Of a stretch of 64,000 nt of DNA, positions 11,914-23,478 are shown one piece after another. The DNA is from Roseospira marina (GTDB taxonomy: Bacteria > Pseudomonadota > Alphaproteobacteria > Rhodospirillales > Rhodospirillaceae). Position 1 is the stretch's first letter. Every line of letters begins with the position of its first letter. Position numbers and translations under genes: made by a program. The DNA lies in NCBI RefSeq assembly GCF_014197855.1, contig NZ_JACIGJ010000004.1:1-64000 (forward strand), read 5' to 3'. The notes under the pieces were generated by a model. That model was not told where the DNA came from and searched no databases. It saw nothing but the letters and a program-made list of their open reading frames with translations.

Positions 11914-12765
11914 ATGCGTGAGTCCGCCCGGAAGCTTGTCGAACAGGCCACGGGGCACCGTGTTACCGCCAGCCGTCCCTTGTCCGGGGGCTGCGTCGGC
12001 GAGGTTTATCATGTCCGGACGGCGGGGGCGCCGGATCTGGTCGCGAAGATCGGTGGCGCGGGCAGCGCCCTGTCGCTTGAGGGGCGGATGCTCCGCTATC
12101 TGCGGGACCATGGGGTCCCGACGCCGGAGGTCCTGCACGCGGACGACCATGTGTTGCTGATGACCTGTTTGGAGGGGGGCGATGCGCTGGGACCGCGCGT
12201 CCAGGAGCACGCGGCCCATGTGATCGCCGCTCTGCACGATCATACCGGGCCTGCGTTTGGGTTCGAGTACGACACCGTGATCGGGGGCTTGCACCAGCCG
12301 AATCCGCAGACTGAGCGGTGGGTGCCGTTCTTCCGCGATCATCGCCTGCTGTTTATGGCGAAGGCGGCGGCCGAGGCCGGGCGTCTGCCGCCGGCGACGC
12401 TGGGGCGGGTAGAGTCCCTGGCCGCACGGCTGGACGACTACCTGGAAGAACCGGAGCAGCCGAGCCTGCTGCATGGCGATCTGTGGACCGGAAACGTGCT
12501 GGCCCACGGCGGCCGGGTCACCGGCCTGATCGACCCGGCCATCTACTGGGGGCATCCGGAGATCGAACTGGCGTTCTCCACCCTGTTCGGCACCTTCAAC
12601 GACGTGTTCTTCAACCGCTACCATGACCTGCGGCCGATTCGGCCGGGCTTTTTCGAGGAGCGGCGCGATCTGTACAATCTGTACCCGCTGCTGGTGCATG
12701 TCCGGCTGTTCGGCGCCGGCTATCTGGGCGGAGTCGACCGCACCCTGCGCCGCATGGGATTCTGA
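11914..12765 (+). CDS. fructosamine kinase family protein
   Basis: 283 residues with a protein-kinase-like fold. The N-lobe contains LSGGCVGEVYHV and an ATP-binding Lys in LVAKIG. The catalytic loop is LLHGDLWTGNVL near residue 186 and the metal-binding Asp is in GLIDPA. These are the hallmarks of fructosamine-3-kinase/ketosamine kinases, which phosphorylate glycated amines so that the sugar is released (protein deglycation). The pairing with a LMW phosphatase upstream recurs in bacteria and may indicate a shared glycation-repair role, but that is inference. The start was chosen at the ATG fitting the family length. Confidence 0.85.
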   Translation: MRESARKLVEQATGHRVTASRPLSGGCVGEVYHVRTAGAPDLVAKIGGAGSALSLEGRMLRYLRDHGVPTPEVLHADDHVLLMTCLEGGDALGPRVQEHAAHVIAALHDHTGPAFGFEYDTVIGGLHQPNPQTERWVPFFRDHRLLFMAKAAAEAGRLPPATLGRVESLAARLDDYLEEPEQPSLLHGDLWTGNVLAHGGRVTGLIDPAIYWGHPEIELAFSTLFGTFNDVFFNRYHDLRPIRPGFFEERRDLYNLYPLLVHVRLFGAGYLGGVDRTLRRMGF

Positions 12766-12772
12766 CCGGGCG

Positions 12773-14908
12773 TTATTGTAGCCAGATGGTGGCGCTGGCG
12801 GCCCGGCCGGTGTCATCCACCACCGTGATCCGCGCCTGCCCCCGTCCGGTCGGCTGCCATTGCGCGCCCCGGTGCCACGGGGCCGTGTCGAGCGGCCGCC
12901 CGTCCACCAGCCACGCATAGGGCCGGCGCCCGCCGGCGGCTTCCAAAACGAGACCCAGCGCGGCCTGCGACCAGTCGAGGGTTGCGCCGTTGGTGGGAAA
13001 GCGCAGGCGCAAGGGCGAGGCGCCCGGCGGCGCCTCCGGGGCGGTCCGTCCGGGACCGTCGGGGCCCTCCAGTCGGCGCAGCGGCGGGGGCAGGTCGGCG
13101 GTTCGGGCAACGACGGGCAGATCCGGTGGGCGGGGACCCGGCACGGGGTGGCGCGGGTTCGGCAGCAGGTTGAACAGCGCGCGCATCAGCGGGGCGGCGG
13201 TGTCCCGCCCGATGTGCCCGGGCACCGGGGTGCCATCCGCCCGGCCCACCCACACGCCGATGACATGGTCGCCGTCCATACCGATGGCCCAGGCATCCCG
13301 GAAGCCGTAGGACGTGCCGGTCTTGAATGCCACCCGCCGCCCGCCGCGCGTGGCGTCGTCGGGGGCGAAGCCGGCCGCCGGCGGGGCCTCGGCCAGGATC
13401 GCGCGCACTTGCCACGCCGCCGCTGCCGAGAGCACGCGGGCCTCGGGGGTGGGCGGGGCCTCCGGTGAGACGTGGACCGCGTGCGCCCGACCATCGGTCG
13501 CCAACGCCGCGTACAGGCCAACGAGTTCCTCCAGCGTCACGCCCAGCCCGCCCAGGGCGAGGGGCAGGCCCGGCCGTCGGAGACCGCCGCGTCGACGCGG
13601 GGTGACACCCGCCGTGGCCAGCCGGCTGGCGAAGCGCAGCGGGCCGACCCGGTCCAGCACCGCCACCGCCGGCACGTTCAGCGACTGGCGCAGCGCATCG
13701 GCCGCCGTCACCCGCCCATAGTGCGCGAACCCGAAGTTCCCCGGCGCGTAGCCGTCGCCGAAGATCGTGGGCCGGTCGTCGATCTCCGTCAGCGGGTGCA
13801 GGCGGCCGTCCTCGAACGCCATGCCGTAGATGAGAGGTTTGAGGGCGGAGCCGGGGGAGCGCACGGCCCGCACCATGTCGATGGCGCCCAGGCGTTCCGT
13901 GTCCAGCAGATCGGGCGAGCCGACCCAGGCGCGGGCGGCGCCGGTCTCGGCTTCCACCACCAGGGCGGCGACGGATAGGCGCGGCCCGAGCCCGGCGGCG
14001 TGCGCGGCGACCAGCCTCTCGACCCGGGCCTGAAGGGCGGCGTCCAGCGTCGTCGGATAGGCCGAGTCCCCCGACATGTCCGCCGCCGTCACCACATGGC
14101 GCGCCAGATGCGGCGCCAGCCGGGGCATGGGCCGGCGCACGTCGGGCAGCGGCTCTTCGCGGGCGTCGCGCGCCTGGGCGGGCGTCAGCACACCGGCCGT
14201 CACCATGCGGGCCAGCACCTTGGCGCGGGCCGCCCGCGCGGCCTCCGGATGGCGGTCCGGGCGCAGGCCGTTCGGGTTCTGGGGCAGGGCGACCAGAAGG
14301 GCGGCTTGACCGGGCGTCAGGCGGGCGGGTTCCTTGCCCCACCATGCCAGGGTGGCGGCGCGTACGCCCTCGATATTGCCGCCGAACGGGGCGAGCGTCA
14401 GATAGGCGTTCAGCACGCCCTCGCGCCCCAGGTGTGCGGTGAGTTGTAGGGCGCGCGCCATCTCGATGAGCTTCGAGGGCAGGGTGCGCGGGCGCGGCTC
14501 CAGGAGGCGGGCGGTCTGCATGGTCAGGGTGGAGGCGCCGGAGACCACCTGCCCGTTCACGACCGCCTGACCGGTGGCGCGCAGCACCGCCAGCGGGTCC
14601 ACGCCGGGATGCCAGGGAAAGCGGGCGTCCTCGAACGCCATTAGCATCCGAATATACAGCGGATCGACGTCGTCCCGCGTCGTGGGCAAGCGCCAGGTTT
14701 CGTCCGGGCTGAGAAAGGCGCGCAGCACCACGCCGGTCCGGTCCGTGACCGTGATCGTGGGCGCCAGCCGCGTCAGATCCGGCGGGGCGGCACGGTCCAA
14801 CGCCAACGCGCCGAGCGCCACTGCGACGCCGACAAGAAGGCCGATCCGTGCCACAGCCCTTGCGCCACGGCGCGCCCGCGCTAAAAGAGGACCACACCCC
14901 GCGATCAC
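12773..14908 (-). CDS. pbpC: penicillin-binding protein 1C (bifunctional)
   Basis: Up to 711 residues. One N-terminal membrane anchor (about residues 20-38), a GT51 glycosyltransferase domain ([13 protein letters not shown] with the catalytic Glu), a transpeptidase domain with active-site SPGSALKP, the second motif QSLNVPA and third motif KTGTS, and a C-terminal BiPBP-type domain ([13 protein letters not shown]). It polymerises and cross-links peptidoglycan in the periplasm. The alpha-2-macroglobulin gene yfhM, its common neighbour in other proteobacteria, is absent. The outermost start is a GTG at 14908, only 12 bases from the divergent leuD ATG; an internal GTG at 14854 with AAGGG upstream is also plausible. 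Confidence 0.95.
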   Translation of the reverse strand: MIAGCGPLLARARRGARAVARIGLLVGVAVALGALALDRAAPPDLTRLAPTITVTDRTGVVLRAFLSPDETWRLPTTRDDVDPLYIRMLMAFEDARFPWHPGVDPLAVLRATGQAVVNGQVVSGASTLTMQTARLLEPRPRTLPSKLIEMARALQLTAHLGREGVLNAYLTLAPFGGNIEGVRAATLAWWGKEPARLTPGQAALLVALPQNPNGLRPDRHPEAARAARAKVLARMVTAGVLTPAQARDAREEPLPDVRRPMPRLAPHLARHVVTAADMSGDSAYPTTLDAALQARVERLVAAHAAGLGPRLSVAALVVEAETGAARAWVGSPDLLDTERLGAIDMVRAVRSPGSALKPLIYGMAFEDGRLHPLTEIDDRPTIFGDGYAPGNFGFAHYGRVTAADALRQSLNVPAVAVLDRVGPLRFASRLATAGVTPRRRGGLRRPGLPLALGGLGVTLEELVGLYAALATDGRAHAVHVSPEAPPTPEARVLSAAAAWQVRAILAEAPPAAGFAPDDATRGGRRVAFKTGTSYGFRDAWAIGMDGDHVIGVWVGRADGTPVPGHIGRDTAAPLMRALFNLLPNPRHPVPGPRPPDLPVVARTADLPPPLRRLEGPDGPGRTAPEAPPGASPLRLRFPTNGATLDWSQAALGLVLEAAGGRRPYAWLVDGRPLDTAPWHRGAQWQPTGRGQARITVVDDTGRAASATIWLQ

Positions 14909-14920
14909 GAGAGGACCCCC

Positions 14921-15541
14921 ATGGAGCCGTTCAAGACCCTGACCGGAGTGGCTGCGCCGCTGCCGATCGTCAATGTCGATACCGACATGATCATCCCCAA
15001 GCAGTTCCTGAAGACCATCAAGCGCACCGGATTGGGCAAAAGTCTGTTCTTCGAGATGCGCTACGACGACGACGGCGCCGAGGTGCCCGGGTTCGTGCTG
15101 AACCAGCCGGCCTATCGCAATGCCTCAATCCTGGTGGCCGGCGACAACTTCGGCTGCGGCTCGTCGCGCGAGCATGCGCCCTGGGCGCTGGCGGACTTCG
15201 GCATTCGCTGCGTTATTGCGACCAGTTTCGCCGACATCTTCTACAACAACTGCTTCAAGAACGGCATCCTGCCGATCCGCCTGCCCCAGGAAGACGTCGA
15301 CAAGCTGATGGACGACGCCCAGCGCGGCGCCAACGCCACCGTGACCGTTGACCTGGAAGCGCAAGAGATTCGCGGGCCGGACGGCGGCGTGGTTCGCTTC
15401 GACATCGACCCGTTCCGCAAGCACTGCCTGCTCAACGGGCTCGACGACATCGGCCTGACGCTGGAAAAGCAGGACGCGATCGAGTCGTTCGAGGACCGGC
15501 GCACCCAGGAATTCCCTTGGCTGGTGCCGGCGGCGGGGTAG
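14921..15541 (+). CDS. leuD: 3-isopropylmalate dehydratase small subunit
   Basis: 206 residues, full length. Signatures include [13 protein letters not shown] near the start and the swivelling-domain motif [17 protein letters not shown]. With LeuC it isomerises 2- to 3-isopropylmalate in leucine synthesis. GAGAGGA lies just upstream of the ATG. It stands alone here: the leuC gene at 62868 is about 47 kb away, although these two genes are usually adjacent. Confidence 0.97.
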   Translation: MEPFKTLTGVAAPLPIVNVDTDMIIPKQFLKTIKRTGLGKSLFFEMRYDDDGAEVPGFVLNQPAYRNASILVAGDNFGCGSSREHAPWALADFGIRCVIATSFADIFYNNCFKNGILPIRLPQEDVDKLMDDAQRGANATVTVDLEAQEIRGPDGGVVRFDIDPFRKHCLLNGLDDIGLTLEKQDAIESFEDRRTQEFPWLVPAAG

Positions 15542-15567
15542 GGGAGAAAGACCCCCGTGGTTGGGTA

Positions 15568-15595
15568 AGGGGGCGGCAACCGGCCGCCTCCCCCT
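15568..15595. terminator. GC-rich hairpin between leuD and the hydroxybutyrate dehydrogenase
   Basis: AGGGGG-C-GGC pairs with GCC-T-CCCCCT around an eight-base loop. It lies between two convergent genes and is probably a bidirectional stop for transcription, although no T-run follows on either strand. Confidence 0.5.
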
Positions 15596-15638
15596 CCACC
15601 GTGTCCTTATGGGCCTCGGCTGAGGCCTCCGCACGGCC

Positions 15639-16421
15639 TCACCAGGTCGTGAACGCGCCGTCCATGGGGAAGGCCGCGCCGGTGGTCGTGTCGGCGGCCT
15701 CGCTGCTCAGGAACACGGCCAGCTCGCCCAGTTGCTCCGGTGTCACGAACCGCTCCGTCGGCTGGCGCTCGCCCAGCAGCGTGCGGGTGGCGTCCTCGAC
15801 CGACAGGCCTTCCGCCTTGGCCCGGTCCTCGATCTGCTTCACCACCAGCGGGGTCTTCACCCAGCCGGGGCAGATGGCGTTGGCCGTGATGTGCGTCTTG
15901 GCGTTTTCCAGCGCCGTGACCTTCGTCAGCCCGACAAGGCCGTGTTTGGCGGCGATGTAGGCGGCCTTGAACGGGCTGCCCACCAGCCCGTGCGCCGAGG
16001 CGATGTTGATGATGCGGCCCCAGTTGCGCGCCTGCATGCCGGGTAGCGCCGCCCGCGTGGTGTGGAAGCAGGCCGACAGATTGATCGCGATGACCGCGTC
16101 CCACTTCTCGGGCGGGAAGTCCTCGATGCGGTCGGTGTGCTGGATGCCGGCGTTATTGACCAGGATATCCACCGGCGCCAGGTCCTTTTCGACCTTGCGG
16201 ATCAGGGTGAACGCCTCGTCCGGATTCGATAGATCGGCGTGGACGAAGACCGCCTTTACGCCGTGATCGGCTTCCAGGCCGGCGCGGATGGCTTCGATCT
16301 CGTCCGGGTCCCCGAACCCGTTCAGGGCGACGTTGGCGCCCTTCGCGGCCATCGCCCGAGCGATGCCCAGACCGATGCCGCTGGTGGAGCCGGTGACCAG
16401 GGCGGTCTTGCCGTTCAACAT
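15639..16421 (-). CDS. 3-hydroxybutyrate dehydrogenase (SDR family)
   Basis: 260 residues. The Rossmann motif TGSTSGIGLGIA is at the N-terminus, NNAGIQH lies at about residue 90, and the catalytic Ser-Tyr-Lys set lies in IASAHGLVGSPFKAAYIAAKHG (Ser in IASAHG, Tyr and Lys in YIAAK). The sequence closely fits D-3-hydroxybutyrate dehydrogenases, including HTDRIEDFP and the C-terminal MDGAFTTW. It oxidises 3-hydroxybutyrate to acetoacetate with NAD, linking polyhydroxybutyrate breakdown to acetyl-CoA. The GGAGGA site lies directly upstream. The acetyl-CoA synthetase gene diverges from it across about 480 bases. Confidence 0.93.
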   Translation of the reverse strand: MLNGKTALVTGSTSGIGLGIARAMAAKGANVALNGFGDPDEIEAIRAGLEADHGVKAVFVHADLSNPDEAFTLIRKVEKDLAPVDILVNNAGIQHTDRIEDFPPEKWDAVIAINLSACFHTTRAALPGMQARNWGRIINIASAHGLVGSPFKAAYIAAKHGLVGLTKVTALENAKTHITANAICPGWVKTPLVVKQIEDRAKAEGLSVEDATRTLLGERQPTERFVTPEQLGELAVFLSSEAADTTTGAAFPMDGAFTTW

Positions 16422-16902
16422 GGGGTGGTTCCTCCGTGTTCGCGTTGCTTTCAGGATGGGGCCGGAGCCGGATGTTGTCGGGCCGGCGAACGGCGCCGGC
16501 CGCCCGAGGCGCGACGTCGGGTCGTTCGCTGGGCGGTATAGACTTGGCGCCAGAGGGGGCGGATCCGCAAGGGGGGTGTGGATGTTCCCGTGCGCGGCGA
16601 GCCGCGGCGGGCCCCGTGAGAGGTCGGTGTTCGCCCCGCCCCTTGCTCCTGCGGATGGCGATCAAGGCCCGCCCACGGTCACGCGGGGGACGATTAATGA
16701 TGGCCGCTGAACCGGTTTGCAGGCGCGAACGTTTGCTCTAGAGTGACGAGCCTTCAGAACTGCCCCGCCGTGGCGGCGCGTTCACGCGCGGGGGCCCGCC
16801 TCGGCACCACGACAGACGAAGCCAAAACCCAATGCGGACACGCAAAAAATGCCGACCCGCAATCCGGGCAACCGACCCGGGGAACACGGAGGAACACATC
16901 CC
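16422..16902. other. intergenic region upstream of acs
   Basis: No supported gene in 480 bases. TTTGCA, 17 bases, TAGAGT near 16717-16745 is a weak promoter candidate for acs. The ribosome binding site GGAGGA of acs is at its right end and that of the hydroxybutyrate dehydrogenase at its left end. Confidence 0.35.
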
Positions 16903-18840
16903 ATGTCCGAAGCACAGGTCTTTCCCGTCCCGCAAGCCACCGCTGCGGGGGCGCATGTCGACTCGGCCAAGTATCACGAAATGTACGAGCGCTCCGTCAA
17001 GGATCCGGAGGGCTTCTGGGGCGAACACGGCAAGCGCGTCGACTGGATCAAGCCCTACAGCCAGGTCAAGGATGTCTCGTTCGACCCGCATGATGTTCAC
17101 ATCCGCTGGTTCCATGACGGCACGCTGAACGTCGCGGCGAACTGCATCGACCGTCACCTGGAGACGCGTGGCGACCAGACCGCCATCATCTGGGAGGGGG
17201 ACGACCCGTCGAAGGACGCCACGATCACGTATCGCGAGCTGTATGAGCGCGTGGGGCGCCTGGGCAACGCGATGCGCGACATGGGCGTCAAGAAGGGCGA
17301 TCGCGTCTGCATCTACATGCCGATGATCCCCGAGGCCGCCGTGGCCATGCTGGCCTGCGCGCGCATCGGCGCCGTGCACTCGGTGGTCTTCGGCGGCTTC
17401 TCTCCGGACAGCTTGGCGAACCGGATTCAGGACTCCGAGTGCGTCATGGTCATCACGTCCGACGAGGGCGTGCGCGGCGGCCGCTCCGTGCCGCTCAAGG
17501 CCAACACCGACAAGGCGTTGGAATCCTGCCCCTCGGTTCAGCATGTGCTGGTCGTGAAGCGCACCGGTGGTGACGTCACCATGAAGGCGGGCCGGGACCA
17601 CTGGTACGACGCCGTGACCAACGACCAGCCGGTGGACTGCCCGGCCGAGGAAATGAACGCGGAGGATCCGCTGTTCATCCTGTACACGTCGGGCTCCACG
17701 GGGAAGCCGAAGGGCGTGTTGCACACCTCGGGTGGCTATCTGGTCTATACGTCGATGACCCATGAACTGGTGTTCGACTACAAGGACGGCGAGATCTACT
17801 GGTGCACGGCGGACGTCGGCTGGGTCACGGGCCACAGCTATATCGTGTACGGACCGCTGGCCAACGGCGCCACCACCCTGATGTTCGAGGGGGTGCCGAA
17901 CTACCCCACGACCTCGCGCTTCTGGGAGGTCGTCGACAAGCACAAGGTCAACATCTTCTACACCGCACCCACGGCCATCCGTGCCCTGATGCGCGACGGC
18001 GAGGCGCCGGTGACGAAGACCAGCCGCGAAAGCCTGCGCGTGCTCGGGTCGGTGGGCGAGCCGATCAATCCGGAAGCCTGGCTCTGGTACTACAATGTGG
18101 TCGGTGAGAAGCGCTGCCCCATCGTCGATACGTGGTGGCAGACCGAGACCGGTGGCATCCTCATCACCCCGCTGCCCGGCGTGACGGACCTCAAGCCGGG
18201 GTCGGCGACCCTGCCGTTCTTCGGCGTCTGCCCGGTCGTGGTGGACAACGAGGGCAAGGAGCTGGAGGGCGCGACCGAGGGCAACTTGTGTATTGCCCAG
18301 AGCTGGCCGGGTCAGATGCGCACGGTCTACGGCGACCATGAGCGCTTCGTGCAGACCTATTTCACGACCTACAAGGGCTACTACTTCAGCGGCGACGGCT
18401 GCCGTCGTGATGAGGACGGGTACTACTGGATCACCGGCCGCGTCGACGACGTCATCAACGTGTCCGGCCACCGCATGGGCACCGCCGAGGTCGAAAGCGC
18501 CCTGGTCGCCCATCCGAAGGTGTCCGAGGCGGCCGTCGTCGGCTTCCCGCACGACATCAAGGGCCAGGGGATCTACGCCTACGTCACCCTGGTGGCGGGC
18601 GAGCAGGAGACCGAGGAGCTGCGCAAGGAGCTGGTGAAGTGGGTCCGTCAGGAGATCGGCCCGATCGCCAGCCCGGACATCATCCAGTGGGCGCCGGGCC
18701 TGCCCAAGACGCGCTCCGGCAAGATCATGCGCCGCATCCTGCGCAAGATTGCTGAGAACGATTTCGGCAGTCTGGGGGATACCTCCACCCTGGCCGATCC
18801 GTCGGTGGTCGATGACCTGATCGAGAACCGGCCGAACTGA
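16903..18840 (+). CDS. acs: acetyl-CoA synthetase
   Basis: 645 residues, standard length. ANL-superfamily core motifs: [14 protein letters not shown] (P-loop) and [10 protein letters not shown], and at the C-terminus [14 protein letters not shown], in which the catalytic Lys is the site of regulatory acetylation in this family. Converts acetate, ATP and CoA to acetyl-CoA via acetyl-AMP in the cytosol. The ATG at 16903 is preferred to an earlier one at 16849 because GGAGGA sits nine bases upstream and the protein then begins like other Acs proteins. Confidence 0.97.
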   Translation: MSEAQVFPVPQATAAGAHVDSAKYHEMYERSVKDPEGFWGEHGKRVDWIKPYSQVKDVSFDPHDVHIRWFHDGTLNVAANCIDRHLETRGDQTAIIWEGDDPSKDATITYRELYERVGRLGNAMRDMGVKKGDRVCIYMPMIPEAAVAMLACARIGAVHSVVFGGFSPDSLANRIQDSECVMVITSDEGVRGGRSVPLKANTDKALESCPSVQHVLVVKRTGGDVTMKAGRDHWYDAVTNDQPVDCPAEEMNAEDPLFILYTSGSTGKPKGVLHTSGGYLVYTSMTHELVFDYKDGEIYWCTADVGWVTGHSYIVYGPLANGATTLMFEGVPNYPTTSRFWEVVDKHKVNIFYTAPTAIRALMRDGEAPVTKTSRESLRVLGSVGEPINPEAWLWYYNVVGEKRCPIVDTWWQTETGGILITPLPGVTDLKPGSATLPFFGVCPVVVDNEGKELEGATEGNLCIAQSWPGQMRTVYGDHERFVQTYFTTYKGYYFSGDGCRRDEDGYYWITGRVDDVINVSGHRMGTAEVESALVAHPKVSEAAVVGFPHDIKGQGIYAYVTLVAGEQETEELRKELVKWVRQEIGPIASPDIIQWAPGLPKTRSGKIMRRILRKIAENDFGSLGDTSTLADPSVVDDLIENRPN

Positions 18841-18955
18841 TCCGGATCGCGGGCCGCCACGTCACCGGGATGGGCGGCGCGGCGCGTGTCTCAAGGCGGC
18901 GGGTGCCTCTGGGCATCCGCCGTTCTTGTGTGCGCGGGTCGGGGGACCGGCACCG

Positions 18956-20158
18956 TTACGCCGTGAGGCGGGCCAGAACGCCGTTCAGCCGTGTCCGACC
19001 CTCGGCGGTGGCGCGCAGCCAGGGGCCGTTCCAGCGGACGAAGTCCAGCGCCTCCATCTCCGCCAGCCCGTCGGCGTCGAGGGCGGCCCGCAGCGGCACC
19101 CCGCACAGCCGCTCGAACCGGCCGGCGTGAACCCCCTCGGTCAGGCGCAGACCCATCAGCAACTGTTCGACTGCGCGGTCGGCGGGCGCCAGCGGGTCGC
19201 GGGCCTGCACACCGTGCCCCAGGCGGTCCACCTGCGCCCGCCAGCCGGCGGGGCTGGCGATGCAGCGGGTGGCGGTGCCGGTTACGCGCCCATGGGCGCC
19301 CGGTCCTATGCCCACATAATCGCCGCCGCGCCAGTACACGAGATTGTGCCGGCATTCTGCGCCCGGGCGGGCGTGGTTGGAGATTTCATAGGCCGGCAGG
19401 CCGGCGGCCGCCGTGTGGCTTTGGGTCAGGTCGAACAGGTCGGCGGCCGTGTCCTCGTCCGGCAGCGTGAAGGCGCCGTCCCGATGCGCGGCGAAGAACG
19501 CCGTGCCCTTTTCGATGGTGAGTTGGTACAGGGACAGGTGATCGGGGCCGAACGACAGCGCGCGGTCGAGTTCGGCGGCCCAGGTCTCGGGCGTCTGGCC
19601 GGGCCGGGCGTAGATCAGGTCGTACGACACGCGGGGGAAGGTGGTGCGGGCCAGATCCAGGGCGGCCAGGGCCTCCGTCGCGTCATGCCGCCGGCCGAGA
19701 AAGCGCAGCGCGGCGTCGTCGAGCGCCTGCACCCCCAGCGACAGGCGGTTCACACCGGCGGTTCGCAGGTCGCGGAAGCGGTCGCGGTCTACGGCGCCGG
19801 GGTTGGCCTCGAGTGTGATCTCAACATCCTCGGCCAGCGGCCACAGCCGGGCGGCGGCCGACAGCACGCGCTCGACCGTCACCGGGCTCATCAGCGATGG
19901 CGTGCCGCCGCCGAAAAAGACGCTCGTCAGCGGACGGCGCGGCGCCGTGTCGGCCTGCGTTTCCATCTCGCGCACATAGGCGGCGGCCCAGGCTTCCGGG
20001 TCCGGCGCGTCGATCACATGGCTGTTGAAATCGCAGTAGGGGCACTTCGACAGGCACCACGGCCAGTGCACATACAGACCGAAGCCTTCGTCGTGGGGAT
20101 CCGCGTTGCCACCGGCGCCGACGTGGTCGTCCGGGGTGGCCCGGGGCGCCTGGATCAT
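18956..20158 (-). CDS. hemW: radical SAM heme chaperone HemW
   Basis: About 400 residues. The radical SAM cluster motif CLSKCPYCDF is near residue 36, followed by FFGGGTPSL and the HemW/CPO-type RLSLGVQALDD and GIGPGAHG segments. HemW is related to oxygen-independent coproporphyrinogen oxidase (HemN) but lacks its activity and is thought to deliver heme; the CxxxCxxC-F pattern here fits HemW. Start uncertain: the ATG at 20158 has a weak site, while a TTG at 20194 has AAGGAAAG five bases upstream. It diverges from apt by about 100 bases. Confidence 0.9.
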   Translation of the reverse strand: MIQAPRATPDDHVGAGGNADPHDEGFGLYVHWPWCLSKCPYCDFNSHVIDAPDPEAWAAAYVREMETQADTAPRRPLTSVFFGGGTPSLMSPVTVERVLSAAARLWPLAEDVEITLEANPGAVDRDRFRDLRTAGVNRLSLGVQALDDAALRFLGRRHDATEALAALDLARTTFPRVSYDLIYARPGQTPETWAAELDRALSFGPDHLSLYQLTIEKGTAFFAAHRDGAFTLPDEDTAADLFDLTQSHTAAAGLPAYEISNHARPGAECRHNLVYWRGGDYVGIGPGAHGRVTGTATRCIASPAGWRAQVDRLGHGVQARDPLAPADRAVEQLLMGLRLTEGVHAGRFERLCGVPLRAALDADGLAEMEALDFVRWNGPWLRATAEGRTRLNGVLARLTA

Positions 20159-20257
20159 GCCGGCACCGGAACATGTGGCGGCGCGGCATAGCAACGCTTT
20201 CCTTGCGCGGTCCCTTTGCTTACGATGCGGCCCCGGTTATCCAACGAGGGGCGTTCC

Positions 20258-20773
20258 ATGGATCTCAAGGACCACATTCGCGAAATTCCCGATTTTCCGA
20301 AGCCGGGCATTCTGTTCTACGACATTTCCACGCTGCTGGCTCACGCCGACGCTTGGCAGGTGACCATGGGGCGGATGGCCAAGGCGGCGCGCGTCTACCA
20401 GCCGGACGTGATCGCCGGCGTGGAATCCCGAGGCTTTCTGGTGGCGGCGCCGCTGGCGCTGAAGCTGGGGTGCGGGTTCATCATGGTGCGCAAGCCGGGC
20501 AAGCTGCCGGGCGGAACGGTCACGCACACCTATCAGAACGAATACCGCGAGGATACGGTCGAGATCCAGGACAACGCCGTGGAGCCGGGCCAGCGCGTCA
20601 TCGTGGTCGACGATCTGCTGGCGACGGGGGGTACGATGAGCGCGTCGATCTCGCTGCTGCGCAAGGTGGGCGCCGATGTGTGCGCCGCCGCCTGCATCAT
20701 CGAACTCGGCTTCCTGAAAGGCCGCGATGCCATTGATGTGCCCGTGCACGCCCTGATGACGTACGACAGCTAG
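20258..20773 (+). CDS. apt: adenine phosphoribosyltransferase
   Basis: 171 residues. The PRPP-binding motif [14 protein letters not shown] is near residue 120, and the N-terminal [18 protein letters not shown] is diagnostic of Apt. Salvages adenine to AMP. GAGGGG is placed correctly before the ATG. It stands alone between hemW and the chemoreceptor gene. Confidence 0.96.
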   Translation: MDLKDHIREIPDFPKPGILFYDISTLLAHADAWQVTMGRMAKAARVYQPDVIAGVESRGFLVAAPLALKLGCGFIMVRKPGKLPGGTVTHTYQNEYREDTVEIQDNAVEPGQRVIVVDDLLATGGTMSASISLLRKVGADVCAAACIIELGFLKGRDAIDVPVHALMTYDS

Positions 20774-20872
20774 GACCCAGGCGGCGAGACACCAGACTTA
20801 TCGTCGCCATCGTTTTGGCCGCCGAAAGGCGTCCGTGTCCCGTCGGCGCCGCGCAAACGGGAGGCGAACCGC

Positions 20873-22927
20873 TCAGGCGGCGCGGATGTCCGCCAGGAAC
20901 CGGTGGACCATCGTCTGCAAGTCTCCGGCCTGCTGACTCAGCGAGGCGGCGGCGTTGAGCACGCTGTCGGCCGCCGAGCGGGCCGCCTGCGCGGTCTGCG
21001 ACACGCTTCCGATGGTCTGCGAGACCTCGCTGGTGCCCCGGCTCGCCTGCTGAATGTTGCGGGCGATCTCCTGTGTGGCGGCGTTCTGCTGCTCGACCGC
21101 CGAGGCGATGCCGCTTGTGGTCTCGTTGATCTGCTGGATGATGTCCGCGATGGCGCCGATGGCCGCGACGGCGGTCTGGGTCTCGCTCTGCACCGTGCCG
21201 ACCTGGCGGCCGATGTCCTCGGTGGCGCGGGCGGTCTGACTGGCAAGGCTCTTCACCTCGTTGGCGACGACGGCGAAGCCCTTGCCGGCGTCTCCGGCGC
21301 GCGCCGCCTCGATGGTCGCGTTCAGGGCGAGTAGGTTGGTCTGATTGGCGATCCCGGTGATGAGTTCGATGACCTCGCCGATCTTGTGCGAGGCGTCGGC
21401 CAGTCCGGCCACGACCTGGGTGGTGCGCTCCGCCTCCGCGGCGGCCTGGTTGGCGATGGCGTTCGACCGCTCCACCTGTCGGCCGATCTCGTGGATCGAG
21501 GACGACAGCTCTTCGGCGGCCGTCGCGACCGTCTGGACGCTGGTCGACGCCAGCTCCGAGGCCGTGGCGACGGTGGACGCCTGGCCGCTGGTGTCCTCGG
21601 CGATCGAGGCCATGTTCCGCGCCGTGTTCTGTAGGGCCTCGGTCGCCGTGCCGAAGACGGTGAGGATGCTGCCGACACCGGCCTCGAAGGTCGCGTTGAG
21701 GGAATCGAGTCGCGCCGCGCGGGCTTCGCGGGCCTGAACGGCCTTGGCCTGTTCCGCCGCCAACGTGGCCGCGCGGTGCATGTGCTCCTTGAACACCTGC
21801 ACGGCCGTGGCCATGTCGCCGATTTCGTCCCGATCCTTGGTGTGCGGCACCGTCACCGACAGGTCGTTTCCGGCAAGGGCGCGCATGGCCTCCGACAGCC
21901 GCGTGGACCGCCCGCTGATGCTGCGTCCCATCCAGAGGGCCAGCCCGATGGCGACGACGAACACCAGGGCGGTCATGGCGATCTGGGACCAGCGCGCCAG
22001 CGTGGCGTCGGTCCGGGCCCCCACCAGTGCGCTCGCGATGTCCTCGCGAATGCGCGCCTCGGCCTGCGAGGCGAGGGATCGGAAGGCGTCGAGGGCGGCT
22101 TGAAACCGCCGCTCCGCCAAGGCGCTGCTCGTGGCGTTGTCGCGCATCGTCTGAACACGTTGTGCCGCCAGGGCACTGAACGTCTCGATATCCGCGGCCA
22201 GCGCCCGAGCCGGGTCGCCCACGGGGGTGTCTGCGAGCGTCAGCAGATCCATCCGCGCGCTGTCGAAGGTGGCCTGGACATCTTCGATGTCTACGGAGTC
22301 GTCGCCGGACAGCAGTTCTTCGAGGAACAGATGGCCGTCCGCCAGCCGGTAGCGGGCGCTCCAGGCAATGACGGCGGCGGCGCGGCCGGCATTGTTCACG
22401 GTGGCCACGCCGGCCGTGGCCAGATCGCCGAGGCCGCTCTGCAGGGTCTCGTACGTCGCGTCGAAGGCCTGATCCGCATCCCCTCCGGCCGAAGCCGACG
22501 ACTGACTGATGGTGTAGAGCTGTTCCATCGCCGCGCGATAGTCCGTGAGCTTGGCCTTGACCTCGGTGACCATCGACCGCACGGCCGGGTCGTCGGTTGG
22601 CAGGAACGTGCCTTCCTCGTTCGTCCCGCCCTGGGCTATGGCGGTCGCGTACCATTCGGCGTCATCGAGGAACGCCCAGACCTCATCCATCGGCGTTTCG
22701 ACGCGGCCATGGGTGATGTCCCGGAACAGCGCCCGCGCTCGCGTGGTCGCCAGCCGGATTTCCAGCACGGCGTCACCGAGCGGCGCGAGCCGGGTACCGA
22801 CCCGCTCCCCATGACCGGCGATAGTGTTCACAAGGAGGACGCCGCCCCACCCCATCAGCAGGGTCAGCCCCGCGAGGGCGAGGAAAGAGCCGAGGAGCTT
22901 GGTCCGAATCCGCAACGCTGTTCCCAT
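20873..22927 (-). CDS. methyl-accepting chemotaxis protein
   Basis: 684 residues. TM1 at about 11-34, a periplasmic helical sensor domain to about 314, TM2 at about 315-334, a HAMP domain ([18 protein letters not shown]), then a long coiled-coil signalling domain with the hairpin-tip region [21 protein letters not shown]. It transmits ligand binding to CheA/CheW. There is no C-terminal NWETF-like pentapeptide for CheR docking. The start has GGAGG nine bases upstream. It diverges from the TRAP transporter genes across 550 bases, so both may respond to the same solute; the ligand is unknown. Confidence 0.93.
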   Translation of the reverse strand: MGTALRIRTKLLGSFLALAGLTLLMGWGGVLLVNTIAGHGERVGTRLAPLGDAVLEIRLATTRARALFRDITHGRVETPMDEVWAFLDDAEWYATAIAQGGTNEEGTFLPTDDPAVRSMVTEVKAKLTDYRAAMEQLYTISQSSASAGGDADQAFDATYETLQSGLGDLATAGVATVNNAGRAAAVIAWSARYRLADGHLFLEELLSGDDSVDIEDVQATFDSARMDLLTLADTPVGDPARALAADIETFSALAAQRVQTMRDNATSSALAERRFQAALDAFRSLASQAEARIREDIASALVGARTDATLARWSQIAMTALVFVVAIGLALWMGRSISGRSTRLSEAMRALAGNDLSVTVPHTKDRDEIGDMATAVQVFKEHMHRAATLAAEQAKAVQAREARAARLDSLNATFEAGVGSILTVFGTATEALQNTARNMASIAEDTSGQASTVATASELASTSVQTVATAAEELSSSIHEIGRQVERSNAIANQAAAEAERTTQVVAGLADASHKIGEVIELITGIANQTNLLALNATIEAARAGDAGKGFAVVANEVKSLASQTARATEDIGRQVGTVQSETQTAVAAIGAIADIIQQINETTSGIASAVEQQNAATQEIARNIQQASRGTSEVSQTIGSVSQTAQAARSAADSVLNAAASLSQQAGDLQTMVHRFLADIRAA

Positions 22928-23478
22928 GTTAACGCCTCCGCGCTTCCGGCTGTCGCTGGTCCGCTGGGACCTGGGCGTCCGGCATCCTTCTTTGGGTTTC
23001 GTGATCAGGGGGACTCCTGTCGGCATGCGGGCACGACAGCCCTCCGCGCGGTCGGCGTAGGGGGGCGCGGCGGCGATGGAGCGTCCGACCGGGGTCAGGG
23101 AGCGTGGCGGGTTGGCGGACACGCCGTCCTCTGGATTGCGGGCCGGCCGCACGCCGATCGTCTCTCCAGGCATCCAGCATCACAGGGTGTGGTCTCCGAC
23201 CACCCCTCCCTCGGACCGGGGTGGATCGTGCGTCGGGATGTCCGCCCGTCTTTAGGCGTTACAACGAGGCGGCGACTCTTTCAAGTGATCGTGCGCAGCA
23301 CTTGCCTGTATTGGTAGATAGTGTGTTTGGGGAGAGGGGGCTGGGCCGAACGCACCGCGCCCCATGTCGCAAGGCCGGAGGGAGCGGGACACCGGCCCCT
23401 GGTGGCCGCGTTCGGCGATGCTGTAGGATGCGCTGCCGATGCGGACCGGTACCCAACAAAAAACGAGAGGGAGCGCGC
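22928..23478. other. divergent region between chemoreceptor and TRAP genes
   Basis: 550 bases without a credible gene; the plus-strand frame that enters dctP is open here but Arg/Pro-rich and lacks a start with a ribosome binding site. The part at 23270-23335 is relatively AT-rich and is the likeliest place for promoters, but no clear -35/-10 pair was found. Confidence 0.4.
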
